40,414 nt of DNA from CAVPLM01 sp964497095 (GCA_964497095.1 CAZCCL010000011.1:1-40414), one strand, 5' to 3'; positions 1 through 10,529 are shown, counted from the first letter of the stretch. The notes: a model not told the origin generated them from the sequence alone. Numbers and translations: made by a program.

Positions 1-23
1 CTTAGACTGCAGGCGTGGCCCGG

Positions 24-869
24 CTATTCCTTGGGTCGGGCGGTGTGGCGCAGGTCCACCCGGCCGCTTCCTGAGAAGGGCCGGCTCGGTCTGCCCACCG
101 CGGTCATGTAGACGGCGCCTTCGGTGTGGCCGTCGATGCCCACGAGAGCGTTGACCTCGTCGTCGAAGAAGGCGGCGACCGGACAGCTTCCCAATCCCAG
201 CGCGATCGCCGCTAAGGAAAGATGGGCGGCGATGTGACCGGCATCCAGATAGAAGTAGCGATACGCGCGCTCCCGGTACTTCCACTCGCCCCGGGCGAAT
301 ACCGCCGTCCAGAGGAAGACGGCCCCGGCCTTCCCGCACATAGGCTGCTCCAGAGCAGCCGAAGCGATCTCGCTCCGTAGATTCCCGGTCTTGAGCTGCT
401 CCAACGCGTGGCTGCCTTCCACTATGGGGCGCTCGAGGATGTCGACCCCGGTGACTCGGTAGTGATAGAGACCCGGTTCGAGATCCTCGACGTTGTTCGC
501 GACCACGTAGGTCTCCACGGGATAGAGCGCCCCGGCGGCCGGGGCCACCCTGTAGAAGTCCTGGCCGTGCGGGGTGATGAAGGAGGTGGTCACCCCGGCG
601 GAGGCCCAGAGGAGCCGGGAGAGTTCGAGGAGGGTCAAGGGGCTAGCGCCGAAGGCGCGTACACTCCGCCTGCGTCCGAAGCAGGTCCAGAGGTCGGGGG
701 CCCGTTCTTCGTTGGGGTCCAAGGCTGGAGGCGGCAGGCTGATGACCGGAGCGTGGAGGTAGAACTTGTACGTCGACGGCTTGCTCCGCCAGTCGAGCTC
801 GTGCTCCTCCATGGCGTACCGGTGGTAGGCCGTCTTCTCCTGGAAGGCCCGTCCCGGATGCTCGACCAT
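24..869 (-). CDS. SagB/ThcOx-type nitroreductase-fold dehydrogenase
   Basis: Predicted FMN-dependent oxidoreductase of the SagB/thiazole-oxidase branch of the nitroreductase superfamily, 281 residues. Visible family features are the RRSVRAF segment near residue 70, the central AAGALYPVETYVV stretch, and the C-terminal YFYLDAGHIAAHLSLAAIALGLG helix region that lines the flavin site. Members oxidise azoline rings in peptide natural products, but stand-alone copies of unknown substrate are common. No precursor peptide or cyclodehydratase is nearby, so the substrate is unknown. I chose the ATG at 869, which follows a GGGAGGG Shine-Dalgarno. An in-frame GTG four codons upstream at 881 overlaps that motif and is less likely. 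The gene is divergent from the MFS gene, and 99 bases separate the two starts. Confidence 0.8.
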   Translation of the reverse strand: MVEHPGRAFQEKTAYHRYAMEEHELDWRSKPSTYKFYLHAPVISLPPPALDPNEERAPDLWTCFGRRRSVRAFGASPLTLLELSRLLWASAGVTTSFITPHGQDFYRVAPAAGALYPVETYVVANNVEDLEPGLYHYRVTGVDILERPIVEGSHALEQLKTGNLRSEIASAALEQPMCGKAGAVFLWTAVFARGEWKYRERAYRYFYLDAGHIAAHLSLAAIALGLGSCPVAAFFDDEVNALVGIDGHTEGAVYMTAVGRPSRPFSGSGRVDLRHTARPKE

Positions 870-968
870 CTTCCCTCCCACCGGCTCGATAAGCGGCTAC
901 AAAGTGATAGCCTGTCTGGTTACGTGTGCCGCGATCTTGTGGCGTAGATCCTACCCCAAAGTTCCCAC

Positions 969-2276
969 ATGAGCACGGATGTGACAAGTCAGTCGGACCC
1001 TGTCCGAAGCCGAGACCCGAACGCCCCGGAACCCGGCCCGGATCGGACCCACTGGTTCCAACTCGGGGTCATATGCGCAGCCAACCTGGTGGTCTGGGCT
1101 GGTTTCGGCGCCATCCTGCCCTACCTGCCGGTCTTCCTGCAGGAGGAAGCCCATGCTTCCGTCTGGCTGATAGGTGTAGTGGCCGCCGCCTACTACGTGG
1201 GCACGTTCCTGTTCTCCGCTCCCCTCGGACGGTTGAGCGATTCGATCGGTCGAAAGCCCATGATCGTGGGCGGCGTGGGGCTCTACGCGGTGGCCACCCT
1301 GCTGTTCATAACCACCACCCACCCGGGTTGGTTCGTGCTTTTCAGGTTGCTGGAAGGCATCGGGGCGGCCGCCGTGACCCCGGCAGGACAGGCTTTGGTG
1401 GCCGAGTTGAGCACCGACGAGACTCGGAGTCGGGCCTACGGCTGGCTGACGACGGCTCAGTTCGGGGGCTTGGTGGCAGGACCGGTCCTGGCTTGGCCCC
1501 TGTACAGTCTCGGGGGCGGGGAGGGAAAGTGGGCTTTCTACGCGATCTTCCTTTTCGGTAGCGCCCTCTCGGCCATCACCACGGTGGTGCTCCTCTTCAC
1601 CATCAAAGAACCGGAGCACGCCCGCCGCCGCCGGGCCGTGAAAGTCGAGCATCCGTCCTACAGGCGGTTGGTCACCCGGCCGGTGCTGGCCTTCATCGTG
1701 GTATCCACGACCGGACACTTCGCCATGGGGGTGTTCGAGGTGCTGTGGAGTCTGTGGCTGCGCCATCTGGGAGCATCGGTCCGCTACATAGGCCTGACCT
1801 GGATCGCGTTCAGCGTACCTATGCTGCTCTCCTGGGTCGGCGGTTACCTGGCCGATCGCTACAATCGCTGGGTGCTGATGTTCTCCGGGTACACGGTGTC
1901 GGCGTTCGCCTGGATCATGTACGGGTCCACCAAGAACCTGGTCCTGTTCCTCCTGGTGAACATTGTCGAAGGCTTCGCGGTGGCCTGGTCATATCCGGCA
2001 AAGCAGGCTTTCATGGTACAGGTGGTACCGCCCCGGTGGCTGGGCAGCGTGCAAGGCCTGGAGCAGACCTGTCTGCAGTTCTCCGCACTGGTCGGTACTC
2101 TGGTGGCGCCGATACTCTACGTGTATCTGTCCGGCTACGTTATCAGTGTAGCCGGCGTCGTCTCTCTGCTAGGCCTGGTCTTCGCGGGACCGATTCTCTA
2201 CAGGGAGTGGAAGCGTCTCAGCCTGGGGCGGGTGGAACAGCCCGAGAGTCCGGTGGGGGTATCCATTCCCGATTGA
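969..2276 (+). CDS. MFS family efflux transporter
   Basis: Major facilitator superfamily transporter, 435 residues, about 12 hydrophobic segments. The first 28 residues are a hydrophilic, Pro/Asp/Arg-rich tail. The loop between helices 2 and 3 carries MFS motif A (GRLSDSIGRKP, residues 87-97). A glycine-rich helix 5 region (GPVLAWPLYSL) resembles the antiporter motif C of drug exporters. The protein most resembles proton-coupled multidrug or sugar-efflux members; the substrate cannot be read from sequence. No good Shine-Dalgarno precedes the ATG at 969, so the start is moderately certain. DUF5658 follows 21 bases after the stop and may be cotranscribed. Confidence 0.85.
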   Translation: MSTDVTSQSDPVRSRDPNAPEPGPDRTHWFQLGVICAANLVVWAGFGAILPYLPVFLQEEAHASVWLIGVVAAAYYVGTFLFSAPLGRLSDSIGRKPMIVGGVGLYAVATLLFITTTHPGWFVLFRLLEGIGAAAVTPAGQALVAELSTDETRSRAYGWLTTAQFGGLVAGPVLAWPLYSLGGGEGKWAFYAIFLFGSALSAITTVVLLFTIKEPEHARRRRAVKVEHPSYRRLVTRPVLAFIVVSTTGHFAMGVFEVLWSLWLRHLGASVRYIGLTWIAFSVPMLLSWVGGYLADRYNRWVLMFSGYTVSAFAWIMYGSTKNLVLFLLVNIVEGFAVAWSYPAKQAFMVQVVPPRWLGSVQGLEQTCLQFSALVGTLVAPILYVYLSGYVISVAGVVSLLGLVFAGPILYREWKRLSLGRVEQPESPVGVSIPD

Positions 2277-2297
2277 GAACGTTATAATCTTTCACAA

Positions 2298-2777
2298 ATG
2301 AGCAAATCCGGCCCAACAGTCGACGCAGAGTCGAACGACCGGCGGCGGGGTGACCGACGTCAGCGCCGCGTCAGTCTCGTCTGGTCGGAGCGCAGAAGCG
2401 GCTTCGACCGGCGGGAGCCTGCTTCGGCCGGCCGGGTCAGCATGGCCTTCGAGAGTGTCCTTACCGGCCTGCGGGATAGTCCGGCTACCTTCCGCATCTT
2501 ACTGCTGACCGTGAACATGCTGAACCTTGCCGATTTCGCGCTGACGATGAACGCGCTCGCCATCGGAGGGGGGGAAGCGAACCCCATCATGCGCTCGCTG
2601 TTCGACCTGAACCCGGCCTATGCGGGTCTCTTCAAGACCTTCGTAGTTCTTGCGGTCAGTCTGGTGATGTGGCGATTCCGGCGGTTCCGAAGCGCTCTTC
2701 AGGTAGCGCTCATGATGTTAGTGGTCTTCATGGGCGTGTTCTTCTACCACATCTTGGGCCTGATCGCCTTGGGCTAG
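2298..2777 (+). CDS. DUF5658 family membrane protein
   Basis: Small protein of 159 residues. Residues 1-45 are cytosolic and very arginine-rich, with two copies of an RR-G-DRR type motif (DRRRGDRRQRR and ERRSGFDRREP) of the kind often seen as a tail in signalling proteins. Three hydrophobic segments follow, roughly 66-83, 106-124 and 132-156. The first contains LNLADFALTMNAL, followed by EANPIM, the N-x-x-D and ANP signature of DUF5658. Function is unknown. It lies just downstream of the MFS gene and convergent with the GGDEF/HD-GYP gene, with only 29 bases between stops and no obvious terminator. Confidence 0.7.
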   Translation: MSKSGPTVDAESNDRRRGDRRQRRVSLVWSERRSGFDRREPASAGRVSMAFESVLTGLRDSPATFRILLLTVNMLNLADFALTMNALAIGGGEANPIMRSLFDLNPAYAGLFKTFVVLAVSLVMWRFRRFRSALQVALMMLVVFMGVFFYHILGLIALG

Positions 2778-2806
2778 CGGCTTTCCGCCGCGATCTCCCC
2801 GATGGC

Positions 2807-4366
2807 TTAGGCGTGCGCGGCCGCGGGACAGGCGGTGGTGAGGGTTCCGGAATCCGAAGGACGCATCCCCTGCAAGACCGGATCGCTGTCGAGCGCGGCC
2901 ACCAAAGCGTCCACAACCCCGGGATCGAACTGCCCTCCGCTGCAGCGGCGCAGCTCTCGCGTGGCCTCGTCATGTGTGCGGCCGGAACGATAGGGACGGT
3001 CGGAACGGATGGCGTGGTATGCGTCGGCCGCGGCGATGATGCGTGCTCCCAACGGGATGGCGTCGCCCCGTAGGCGCTGTGGATAGCCCGATCCGTCGTA
3101 GTGTTCCTGGTGATGCAGCACCAGGGGGACGACGTCCATGAGTTCCGGGGCTTGTTCGATTATCTGTCGGCCCAGCACAGGATGACGGCGGATGCTCTTC
3201 CACTCCTGCGGTGAGAGGCCCCCCGCTTTGGTCAGGATGGCGTCGGGCACCCCGATCTTGCCGACATCATGCAGGAGAGCTCCTTCGCCGATACGGTCGA
3301 TCTCTTCCTTAGGCAGGGCAAGGCGTCGAGCGACCGCTACCGAAAGCTCGGACACGAGTTGGGAGTGCTCGCGGGTATAGCCGTCGCGCAGGTCGACTGC
3401 GGCCGCCAGACTGCGAACGATGGCGCCTCTACCCGAGCGCGCGAGGGAGACCACGTTGTCGGGGGCTTCCTTGCTGGGGAGGTCTCGGGACGCCTGCACC
3501 TGGTTCCCGCCCATGGCTTTCGCAAACTTGAGGGCCTTGTGCGCCGCTTCCACCAGCTCCGGCGCGGAGGCACCGTCCCGGGGATAGACGCAGAGGCCGA
3601 GGCTTACGGTAAGGTGTATCTCGACGTTCCCAGATGCGACGAAGACCCAACCGGCTACGTTCTGCCGGAGACGTTCGGCGACCTCGGTACCGCCTTTCTC
3701 ATAGGTGTGCGGTAGGATCATGGCGAACTGGTCGCCACCGAAGCGAGCGACCATGTCGATCTCGCGGAGCTGCCCCCGGAGCTGTCGGGCCAGTTCGACG
3801 AGTATGCGATCGCCGGTGCGGTGTCCGTACTGGTTGTTGATGGGGTGGAAGTCGTCCAGGTCGAGCATTAGCAGAATGAACGTATCCCCGAACCGATAGG
3901 CCCGCTCGCACTCGTGGAGCAGCCGATCCTGGAAGGCCCTGTGGCTGGCGATATTGGTCAGGGCGTCGACCGCGAAGGTATCGAAAGTCTGTCCGGCGTC
4001 GGTCGATCCCCGAGCCCGCATGGAGAAAGCGGCTGCGCAGGATGCCGAGGCGGCCGCCAGCAGAAGCACTTGGCTCAGAGGAAAGGACCCCTGCTCCAAT
4101 CCGGGGCGAAAAGCGAACAGGGCGGACAGGGCGAGGAGAATGGCGGCCAGCCCGATCTGCAGAACAAGACGGACCCTGCGAAGATGGAGTTCGGAGCCGG
4201 TCCGCTGCGCGGACACCACGCACGCGGTCGTCAGCAGAACAGCCGTAACGAGAACCAATCCCAATCGGATCAAGCCGGGAAGATCGATGTTCCTGCTCCT
4301 TTCTCCTCGCGCAAGACGGTTCGACAGAAAGCGCGCGTATCCTGCGGCGCCGATAGATGTGGGCAT
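2807..4366 (-). CDS. Membrane GGDEF and HD-GYP cyclic-di-GMP protein
   Basis: Bifunctional second-messenger protein of about 519 residues. The N-terminus has about three hydrophobic segments. A GGDEF domain follows, whose signature reads GGDQF with an RxxD inhibitory site (REID) five residues before it. The C-terminal HD-GYP domain keeps both hallmark motifs, HDVGKIG and HHQEHYDGSGYP. HD-GYP domains hydrolyse cyclic-di-GMP, and this half looks active. The GGDEF half may be weak or may act as a GTP or c-di-GMP sensor because the signature glutamate is replaced by glutamine (inference). The start is uncertain: the ATG at 4366 lacks a clear Shine-Dalgarno, and the frame stays open to 4417. Confidence 0.85.
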   Translation of the reverse strand: MPTSIGAAGYARFLSNRLARGERSRNIDLPGLIRLGLVLVTAVLLTTACVVSAQRTGSELHLRRVRLVLQIGLAAILLALSALFAFRPGLEQGSFPLSQVLLLAAASASCAAAFSMRARGSTDAGQTFDTFAVDALTNIASHRAFQDRLLHECERAYRFGDTFILLMLDLDDFHPINNQYGHRTGDRILVELARQLRGQLREIDMVARFGGDQFAMILPHTYEKGGTEVAERLRQNVAGWVFVASGNVEIHLTVSLGLCVYPRDGASAPELVEAAHKALKFAKAMGGNQVQASRDLPSKEAPDNVVSLARSGRGAIVRSLAAAVDLRDGYTREHSQLVSELSVAVARRLALPKEEIDRIGEGALLHDVGKIGVPDAILTKAGGLSPQEWKSIRRHPVLGRQIIEQAPELMDVVPLVLHHQEHYDGSGYPQRLRGDAIPLGARIIAAADAYHAIRSDRPYRSGRTHDEATRELRRCSGGQFDPGVVDALVAALDSDPVLQGMRPSDSGTLTTACPAAAHA

Positions 4367-4459
4367 GGAGAGGGAGACGACCGACGACCCCGACCGAAGA
4401 CCGCGAGCACCGACCACAGCCAGAGACCAGGACCGCCGGCGACGGCCGGTCGATCGTGG

Positions 4460-4760
4460 CTAAGAGTAGCGCTGCTCCAGCCAGGGATCGCCCAGGCGGT
4501 GGTAGCCGAGCCGTTCCCAGTAGCCCAGGCGTTCGTCCCGGGTCACTTCGATCCCCTGGAGCCACTTGGCGCTCTTCCGGAAGTACTTGCGGGGAACGAG
4601 GAGGCGCACCGGCCTTTCCGCCGAGTATCGAGCTTCGTCCAGCCTGTCACGCTGTAAATGTCGGAGGTCTGGGCGGTCGCCGGGAGGGAGAGAAGGGCGT
4701 TCCAATCTGAAGTTACCGAAGGATCGACGAGTCCATCGATGGTCACGCACCAGGTCGGCG
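4460..4760 (-). pseudogene. Sulfite-oxidase-family molybdoenzyme remnant (YuiH/YedY-like)
   Basis: Two different frames encode two halves of a molybdopterin-binding oxidoreductase of the sulfite oxidase superfamily. From about 4755 down to 4630, one frame gives TWCVTIDGLVDP ... YSVTGWTKLDTRRKG, matching the family segment around the molybdenum ligand. From about 4625 to 4460, another frame gives PVRLLVPRKYFRKSAKW ... GYWERLGYHRLGDPW, the family C-terminus. Comparison with the family predicts about 50 residues missing at the junction, so there is an internal deletion with a frame change. The N-terminus is also lost. The cysteine expected before VTGW, the molybdenum ligand, is serine here. This gene is dead. 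Confidence 0.75.
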
Positions 4761-4793
4761 GCCGCCATGGTGGACCTGCCTTTGGAAGTGCGA

Positions 4794-4824
4794 AGTAGCC
4801 GCTCCTGCAGGAGGAACGGCTACT
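4794..4824. other. Nested inverted repeat (hairpin)
   Basis: AGTAGCCG at 4794-4801 pairs with CGGCTACT at 4817-4824, an 8-bp perfect outer stem. The loop itself begins with the 12-base palindrome CTCCTGCAGGAG. It lies between the ferredoxin gene and the molybdoenzyme remnant. There is no T-run on either side, so it may be a terminator-like RNA hairpin for the ferredoxin transcript or a mobile-element scar. Which of these it is cannot be told from sequence. Confidence 0.4.
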
Positions 4825-4878
4825 CGGCAAACGTGACGCTTGGGTCAGATATTGCTCCGCGGCAGGGCCGCGGTTGGT

Positions 4879-5067
4879 TCACTCGATGGTGATGGCGCCC
4901 TCCGGGCACTCGTCGACCGCCTCTTCGCAGCAGCTCGAGTCTTCACACGCGTTCGGGTCGATCACGTGTGACAGACCGTCATCGGCGATCTCGAACACAT
5001 CGGGGCAGATATCCTCGCAGATACCACACCCGGTGCAAAGATCGGGATCGACTTTGGGGACACCCAT
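4879..5067 (-). CDS. Ferredoxin, short 4Fe-4S type
   Basis: Small electron carrier of 62 residues. The N-terminal cluster motif is CTGCGICEDICP (residues 11-22), and the partner cysteine lies in VDECPEGAI near residue 54. A further CEDSSCC sits in the middle loop. The single complete CxxCxxC...CP set indicates one 4Fe-4S cluster, as in thermophile and actinobacterial monocluster ferredoxins. The ATG at 5067 has an excellent AAAGGAGGAG Shine-Dalgarno. The gene lies 94 bases downstream of acuC on the same strand. The redox partner is unknown; the dead molybdoenzyme next door could once have been one, but this is speculation. Confidence 0.92.
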   Translation of the reverse strand: MGVPKVDPDLCTGCGICEDICPDVFEIADDGLSHVIDPNACEDSSCCEEAVDECPEGAITIE

Positions 5068-5161
5068 GGTTCTCCTCCTTTGGGACGTTCGGGCGAGCCA
5101 ATATAAGCAAAGGCGGCCCTGGAGTGCAAGCGGGCGGCGGAGAGAGCCGACGGCATGTCGT

Positions 5162-6301
5162 TCATTCGCGTTGCAGATGCCGTCGCAGTTCGGCGAGGGC
5201 CGTGTCCTGGACGCGGGTGAGTAACGCGACGAGGTCTTCGGCGGCAAGGGGCGTGAAAGCAGGGCCGGGGTCGTCGAGCAGGTGCCGCGGAGGGCGGCCC
5301 CCAAGTCGTCTGGAAGCCCGGATCCAATCCTCCGGTAGCTCGATAGCGGCGGTCTCTTGGCCCAGGACTGTTCCGAAAAAGGCCGTCCAAGCACGGGGGG
5401 TCACGTCCACCGGGTCGTATCCGCCGCCGCCTACTACGAGCCAGCGCCCGGAGCAGTGCTCGTGAACCACCTCGTGGAGCCAGGACGCCAATATGGGGTA
5501 GAGAGGGAGAGTAGCCGCGAGGTGAGTGAGAGGATCCAGGTGGTGGGCGTCGCATCCGGTCTGCGTGACCACCATATCGGGGGCAAAGACGCGCAGAGCC
5601 GGGACGATGATGAGTTCCATCGCCCCCAAGATGGCAGCGTCGCCGGCCTTGGGCGGCAGGGGCACGTTGATACTGGTGCCCAGCCCTTCGCCGGTCCCCA
5701 TCTCTTCCACGTCTCCCGTCCCCGGGAACAGATAGCGTCCGGATTCATGGACGGAGATCGTGAGGACGCGCGGGTCACCATAGAAGGCGGCCTGCACCCC
5801 ATCGCCGTGATGAGCGTCGAGATCCACGTAGGCGACCCGGTAGCCGGCGGCCACCGCGACCGCCAGAGCGGCCGCGCAATCGTTGTAGATGCAGAACCCC
5901 GATGCTCGGGCCCTCATGGCGTGATGCTGGCCACCGGCGGGACTGTAGGCGTGGATGGCGCGTCCGTCGATGATGGCCCCCATAGCTTGGACGGTCGCGC
6001 CGGTGTAGAGGGCGGAAGCATCATGCATAGAGGGGAAGAGCGGGTTGTCCGCAGTCCCCAGGCCGTAGAGGCTCAGGTCGAGCGGCTGCTTCTCGCCGTT
6101 GGCCACGGCCTGTGCTCGGGCGACTGCCTGCACGTAGGGGTAGGAGTGTACGGCGAGCAGTTCCTCCAGGAGGGCGGGGCGGGGAGGCTCGATGTCCAGA
6201 TCGCTCCTGTCCAGCCATCCAAGGCTTGAGAGCAAGGACATCGTGAGCGTGTAGCGGGCCGGCTGCAGAGGATGCTCCTCACCGAAGGCGTATGAGGCCA
6301 A
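5162..6301 (-). CDS. acuC: Histone-deacetylase-family protein, AcuC type
   Basis: Zinc-dependent lysine deacetylase of the arginase/deacetylase fold. In Bacillus, AcuC deacetylates acetyl-CoA synthetase. The active-site pieces are all present: GGQHHAM (the charge-relay histidines), VDLDAHHGDG and GCDAHHLDPL (zinc ligands), and GGGGY (the transition-state tyrosine). The listed start is a TTG at 6301, but it has no spacing from any Shine-Dalgarno. Family proteins extend further upstream, and the frame continues in family-like sequence (GRLLVVYGQELASYAFG) as far as an ATC codon at 6364-6362 placed 6 bases after a perfect AGGAGG. The true N-terminus is therefore probably at 6364, giving about 400 residues. 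The gene is divergent from tilS. Confidence 0.88.
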   Translation of the reverse strand: MASYAFGEEHPLQPARYTLTMSLLSSLGWLDRSDLDIEPPRPALLEELLAVHSYPYVQAVARAQAVANGEKQPLDLSLYGLGTADNPLFPSMHDASALYTGATVQAMGAIIDGRAIHAYSPAGGQHHAMRARASGFCIYNDCAAALAVAVAAGYRVAYVDLDAHHGDGVQAAFYGDPRVLTISVHESGRYLFPGTGDVEEMGTGEGLGTSINVPLPPKAGDAAILGAMELIIVPALRVFAPDMVVTQTGCDAHHLDPLTHLAATLPLYPILASWLHEVVHEHCSGRWLVVGGGGYDPVDVTPRAWTAFFGTVLGQETAAIELPEDWIRASRRLGGRPPRHLLDDPGPAFTPLAAEDLVALLTRVQDTALAELRRHLQRE

Positions 6302-6472
6302 CTCCTGTCCGTAGACGACGAGGAGCCGTCCGTGCCCAGCCGATGTCTGTGCAGCGTCGGGGATGGCTCACCTCCTGCCCCGCCGGCGCTCAAGGCGCTT
6401 CGAGAGTGGTAGTACAATACCAGCCCAACGAATACCGGCTCCTACGAGCGAGACCGGGGAAAGTGAGGGAGC

Positions 6473-7900
6473 GTGACGGAAGGGACGGCGCCGCGAAAGC
6501 GGGCGCGACCATCCCTAGCCCGCAAGGTGCGCACGCTTGTGTCTCGCGAGGGGCTGTTCCCCGCTGGTTCCCGGGCGTTGGTCATGGTGTCCGGGGGTCA
6601 GGATTCGCTTGCCCTCCTTCATCTGCTGGCCGGTGGATCTGCCGGCCGGGCCGGACCCGCGTCCGTGCGCGCGCTGCATGTGAATCACCACCTTCGAGGG
6701 GAGGAAAGCGAGGCAGACGAGGCTCTGGTGGCGCGCGCCTGTGCCCAACTGGGGGTGGAACTGACCGTGGCCCACCGGCCTGTCGACAAGAGCGGGGGTA
6801 GCGTCCAGGAATCGGCGCGCATCGTCCGAAGGGAAGCCGCGCTCCAGGTCGCCCAGGAATGGGAGTGTGCGAGGATCGCTCTGGGACACACTGCGGACGA
6901 CCAGGTGGAGACGATGCTGTATCGCCTGGGCCGCTATGGCGGTCTGGCGGCGTTCCGAGGAATGATGCCGTGTGACCCGCCCTGGGTCAGGCCGCTTCTG
7001 GGCTGCCGTCGGGAAGAGACGGCGGCATACTGCCTGCAACAAGGACTCGAATTCGCGGACGATCGAGGAAACAGGTACCCGGGCTACGCGCGGACCGGCA
7101 TCCGCGAGCGGGTCATGCCCGCCTGGGAAGCGGTGTTGCCGGGCGCGGTGGAGGCGGCCACGCGGGCGGCCGAGGTGGCTGCCGAGATGGAGGCTTTGAC
7201 GATGAGCGTGCTGGCGGAGGCCGGTGGTCGGCTCGGCCATCCGGACGTGGCGAACGCTGCCAGACTGAACGTCTGCGGATTGTTGCAGTTGCGTGTGGCG
7301 GAGCGCAGGCTGCTTCTGCACCGCTGGCTCGAGGCCCGGGCCTCGGTCATCTCTTCGCGCGCCGCGGTACTGGCGGTGGAGGCTCTCCTCGCCGTTCCAG
7401 GGTCGGCGGAATGCGCGCTGACCGGTGGTTGGCGCGCCCGCAAGGAATACGACTTGGTTTGGCTCGAGCGGGGGGTCAGGACGCCTCTCGCGGTGCCGGC
7501 GCCGGTTCTCTTGCCCGTGCCTGGAGAGGTTGAATGGGCGGGCGTACGCATCCGCGCCGATCGAGCTGAGAGCTTCTTCGCGCCTGACCCCACACGAGAG
7601 GCCTACGTGGACGCCCGGGCGCTCGAGGGCCCGGTTGTGGTCAGGGGCCCGCGCCCCGGAGACCGGCTGCGACCCCTGGGGGCGCCGGGCACCCGCAAGC
7701 TCCAGGACCTGTTCGTGGACCTGCGGGTACCGGCCGCCGAGCGAGCTCTTGTGCCGCTGGTGGTCTCCGGCGAACGCGTGGTGTGGGTGTGTGGCTTGGT
7801 GATCGCCGAGGAAGGTAGAATACAAGCGGACACCCGTGCCATCGTAAGGCTGAACGCTAGTCGGTCGTCCGGCGGCCCAGTAGGTCCGGCGACCGACTGA
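6473..7900 (+). CDS. tilS: tRNA(Ile)-lysidine synthase
   Basis: Modifies C34 of the CAU anticodon of minor tRNA-Ile to lysidine, which changes its decoding to AUA. The protein has 475 residues. The PP-loop ATP pyrophosphatase motif is SGGQDS at residues 40-45 (the usual form is SGGxDS), followed by HVNHHLRGEES and LGHTADDQVET, all typical of TilS. The C-terminal domain (PRPGDRLRPLG, then KLQDLFVDLRVP) is the tRNA-binding TilS C-domain. The GTG start at 6473 has GTGAGGGAG just upstream. It opens the tilS-hpt-ftsH-fol cluster, a typical actinobacterial order. A TACAAT at 6413-6418 could be a -10 box, but no convincing -35 is visible. Confidence 0.95.
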   Translation: MTEGTAPRKRARPSLARKVRTLVSREGLFPAGSRALVMVSGGQDSLALLHLLAGGSAGRAGPASVRALHVNHHLRGEESEADEALVARACAQLGVELTVAHRPVDKSGGSVQESARIVRREAALQVAQEWECARIALGHTADDQVETMLYRLGRYGGLAAFRGMMPCDPPWVRPLLGCRREETAAYCLQQGLEFADDRGNRYPGYARTGIRERVMPAWEAVLPGAVEAATRAAEVAAEMEALTMSVLAEAGGRLGHPDVANAARLNVCGLLQLRVAERRLLLHRWLEARASVISSRAAVLAVEALLAVPGSAECALTGGWRARKEYDLVWLERGVRTPLAVPAPVLLPVPGEVEWAGVRIRADRAESFFAPDPTREAYVDARALEGPVVVRGPRPGDRLRPLGAPGTRKLQDLFVDLRVPAAERALVPLVVSGERVVWVCGLVIAEEGRIQADTRAIVRLNASRSSGGPVGPATD

Positions 7901-7918
7901 CCAGGAGGCCGCGAAGCT

Positions 7919-8532
7919 GTGAAAGTCCTCATACCCAGGGAAGAACTGCAGGCCAAGATCGATGAGCTGGCTGCCGCTATCCGCGCGGATTACGAGGGGA
8001 AATGCCCCATTCTGGTGTGCGTCCTCAAAGGGGCCATCTTCTTCATGGCCGACCTGGCGCGGAGGCTGCCCTTCGACCTCGAGGTGGAGTTCATGGCGGT
8101 GTCGAGCTACGGGCAGTCGACCGACAGCTCGGGGGTCGTGAGGATTCTCAAAGACCTCGATACCGATATCGAAGGCNNNNNNNNNNGCCCGCCATGTGCA
8201 GCTTCGACCGCCCGGACACAGGCCGCCATATCCTCATCGTGGAGGACATCATCGATTCCGGCCTCACCCTGCAGTACTTGACCAACAACCTGGGGTCTCG
8301 CAACCCGGCTTCCATCGGGGTCGTCACCCTGCTCAGCAAGCCCAGTCGTCGCAAGGCGGAGCTGCATTGTCGGTATACGGGCTTCGAGATCCCGAACGAG
8401 TTCGTGGTGGGATATGGACTGGACTATGCCGAGAAGTACCGGAATCTGCCGTACATCGGTGTTATCGATGAATCGGACCAGCCTCCTTATGGTAGTATCT
8501 CTGGCCCTGATACAACGATTGGTGGAGTCTAG
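7919..8532 (+). CDS. hpt: Hypoxanthine phosphoribosyltransferase (interrupted by N gap)
   Basis: Purine salvage enzyme making IMP or GMP from hypoxanthine or guanine with PRPP. Left of the gap: CVLKGAIFFMADLARRL, EFMAVSSYG and VVRILKDLDTDIEG. Right of the gap, in another frame: HILIVEDIIDSGLTL (the PRPP-binding loop), then YTGFEIPNEFVVGYGLDYAEKYRNLPYIG. In the family, IEG runs directly into RHxLIVEDIIDSG. Here 10 Ns plus about 34 extra bases (8187-8220) intervene, and the frame does not match across them. The simplest reading is a scaffolding or contig-end artefact rather than a dead gene. The start is GTG 7919 with AGGAGG upstream. The stop abuts the ftsH start. Confidence 0.88.
8177..8186. 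other. Assembly gap (10 N) inside hpt
   Basis: A run of 10 undetermined bases, probably a placeholder of arbitrary length. Left flank ends GAAGGC. AGGC recurs at 8220-8223, right where family alignment would resume (AGGCCGCCATATC). This implies that the bases from 8177 to 8223 are surplus. Confidence 0.95.
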
Positions 8533-10503
<1,971 letters not shown>

Positions 10504-10529
10504 ACGCGGATCCCGGACCGGGCCAGCCC

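Noticed and set aside
643..987. Overlapping frames around the SagB gene
   Set aside because: They are antisense or out-of-frame shadows of the SagB gene.
6413..6418. TACAAT as a tilS -10 box
   Set aside because: No matching -35 hexamer at 16-18 bases; too weak to list as a promoter.
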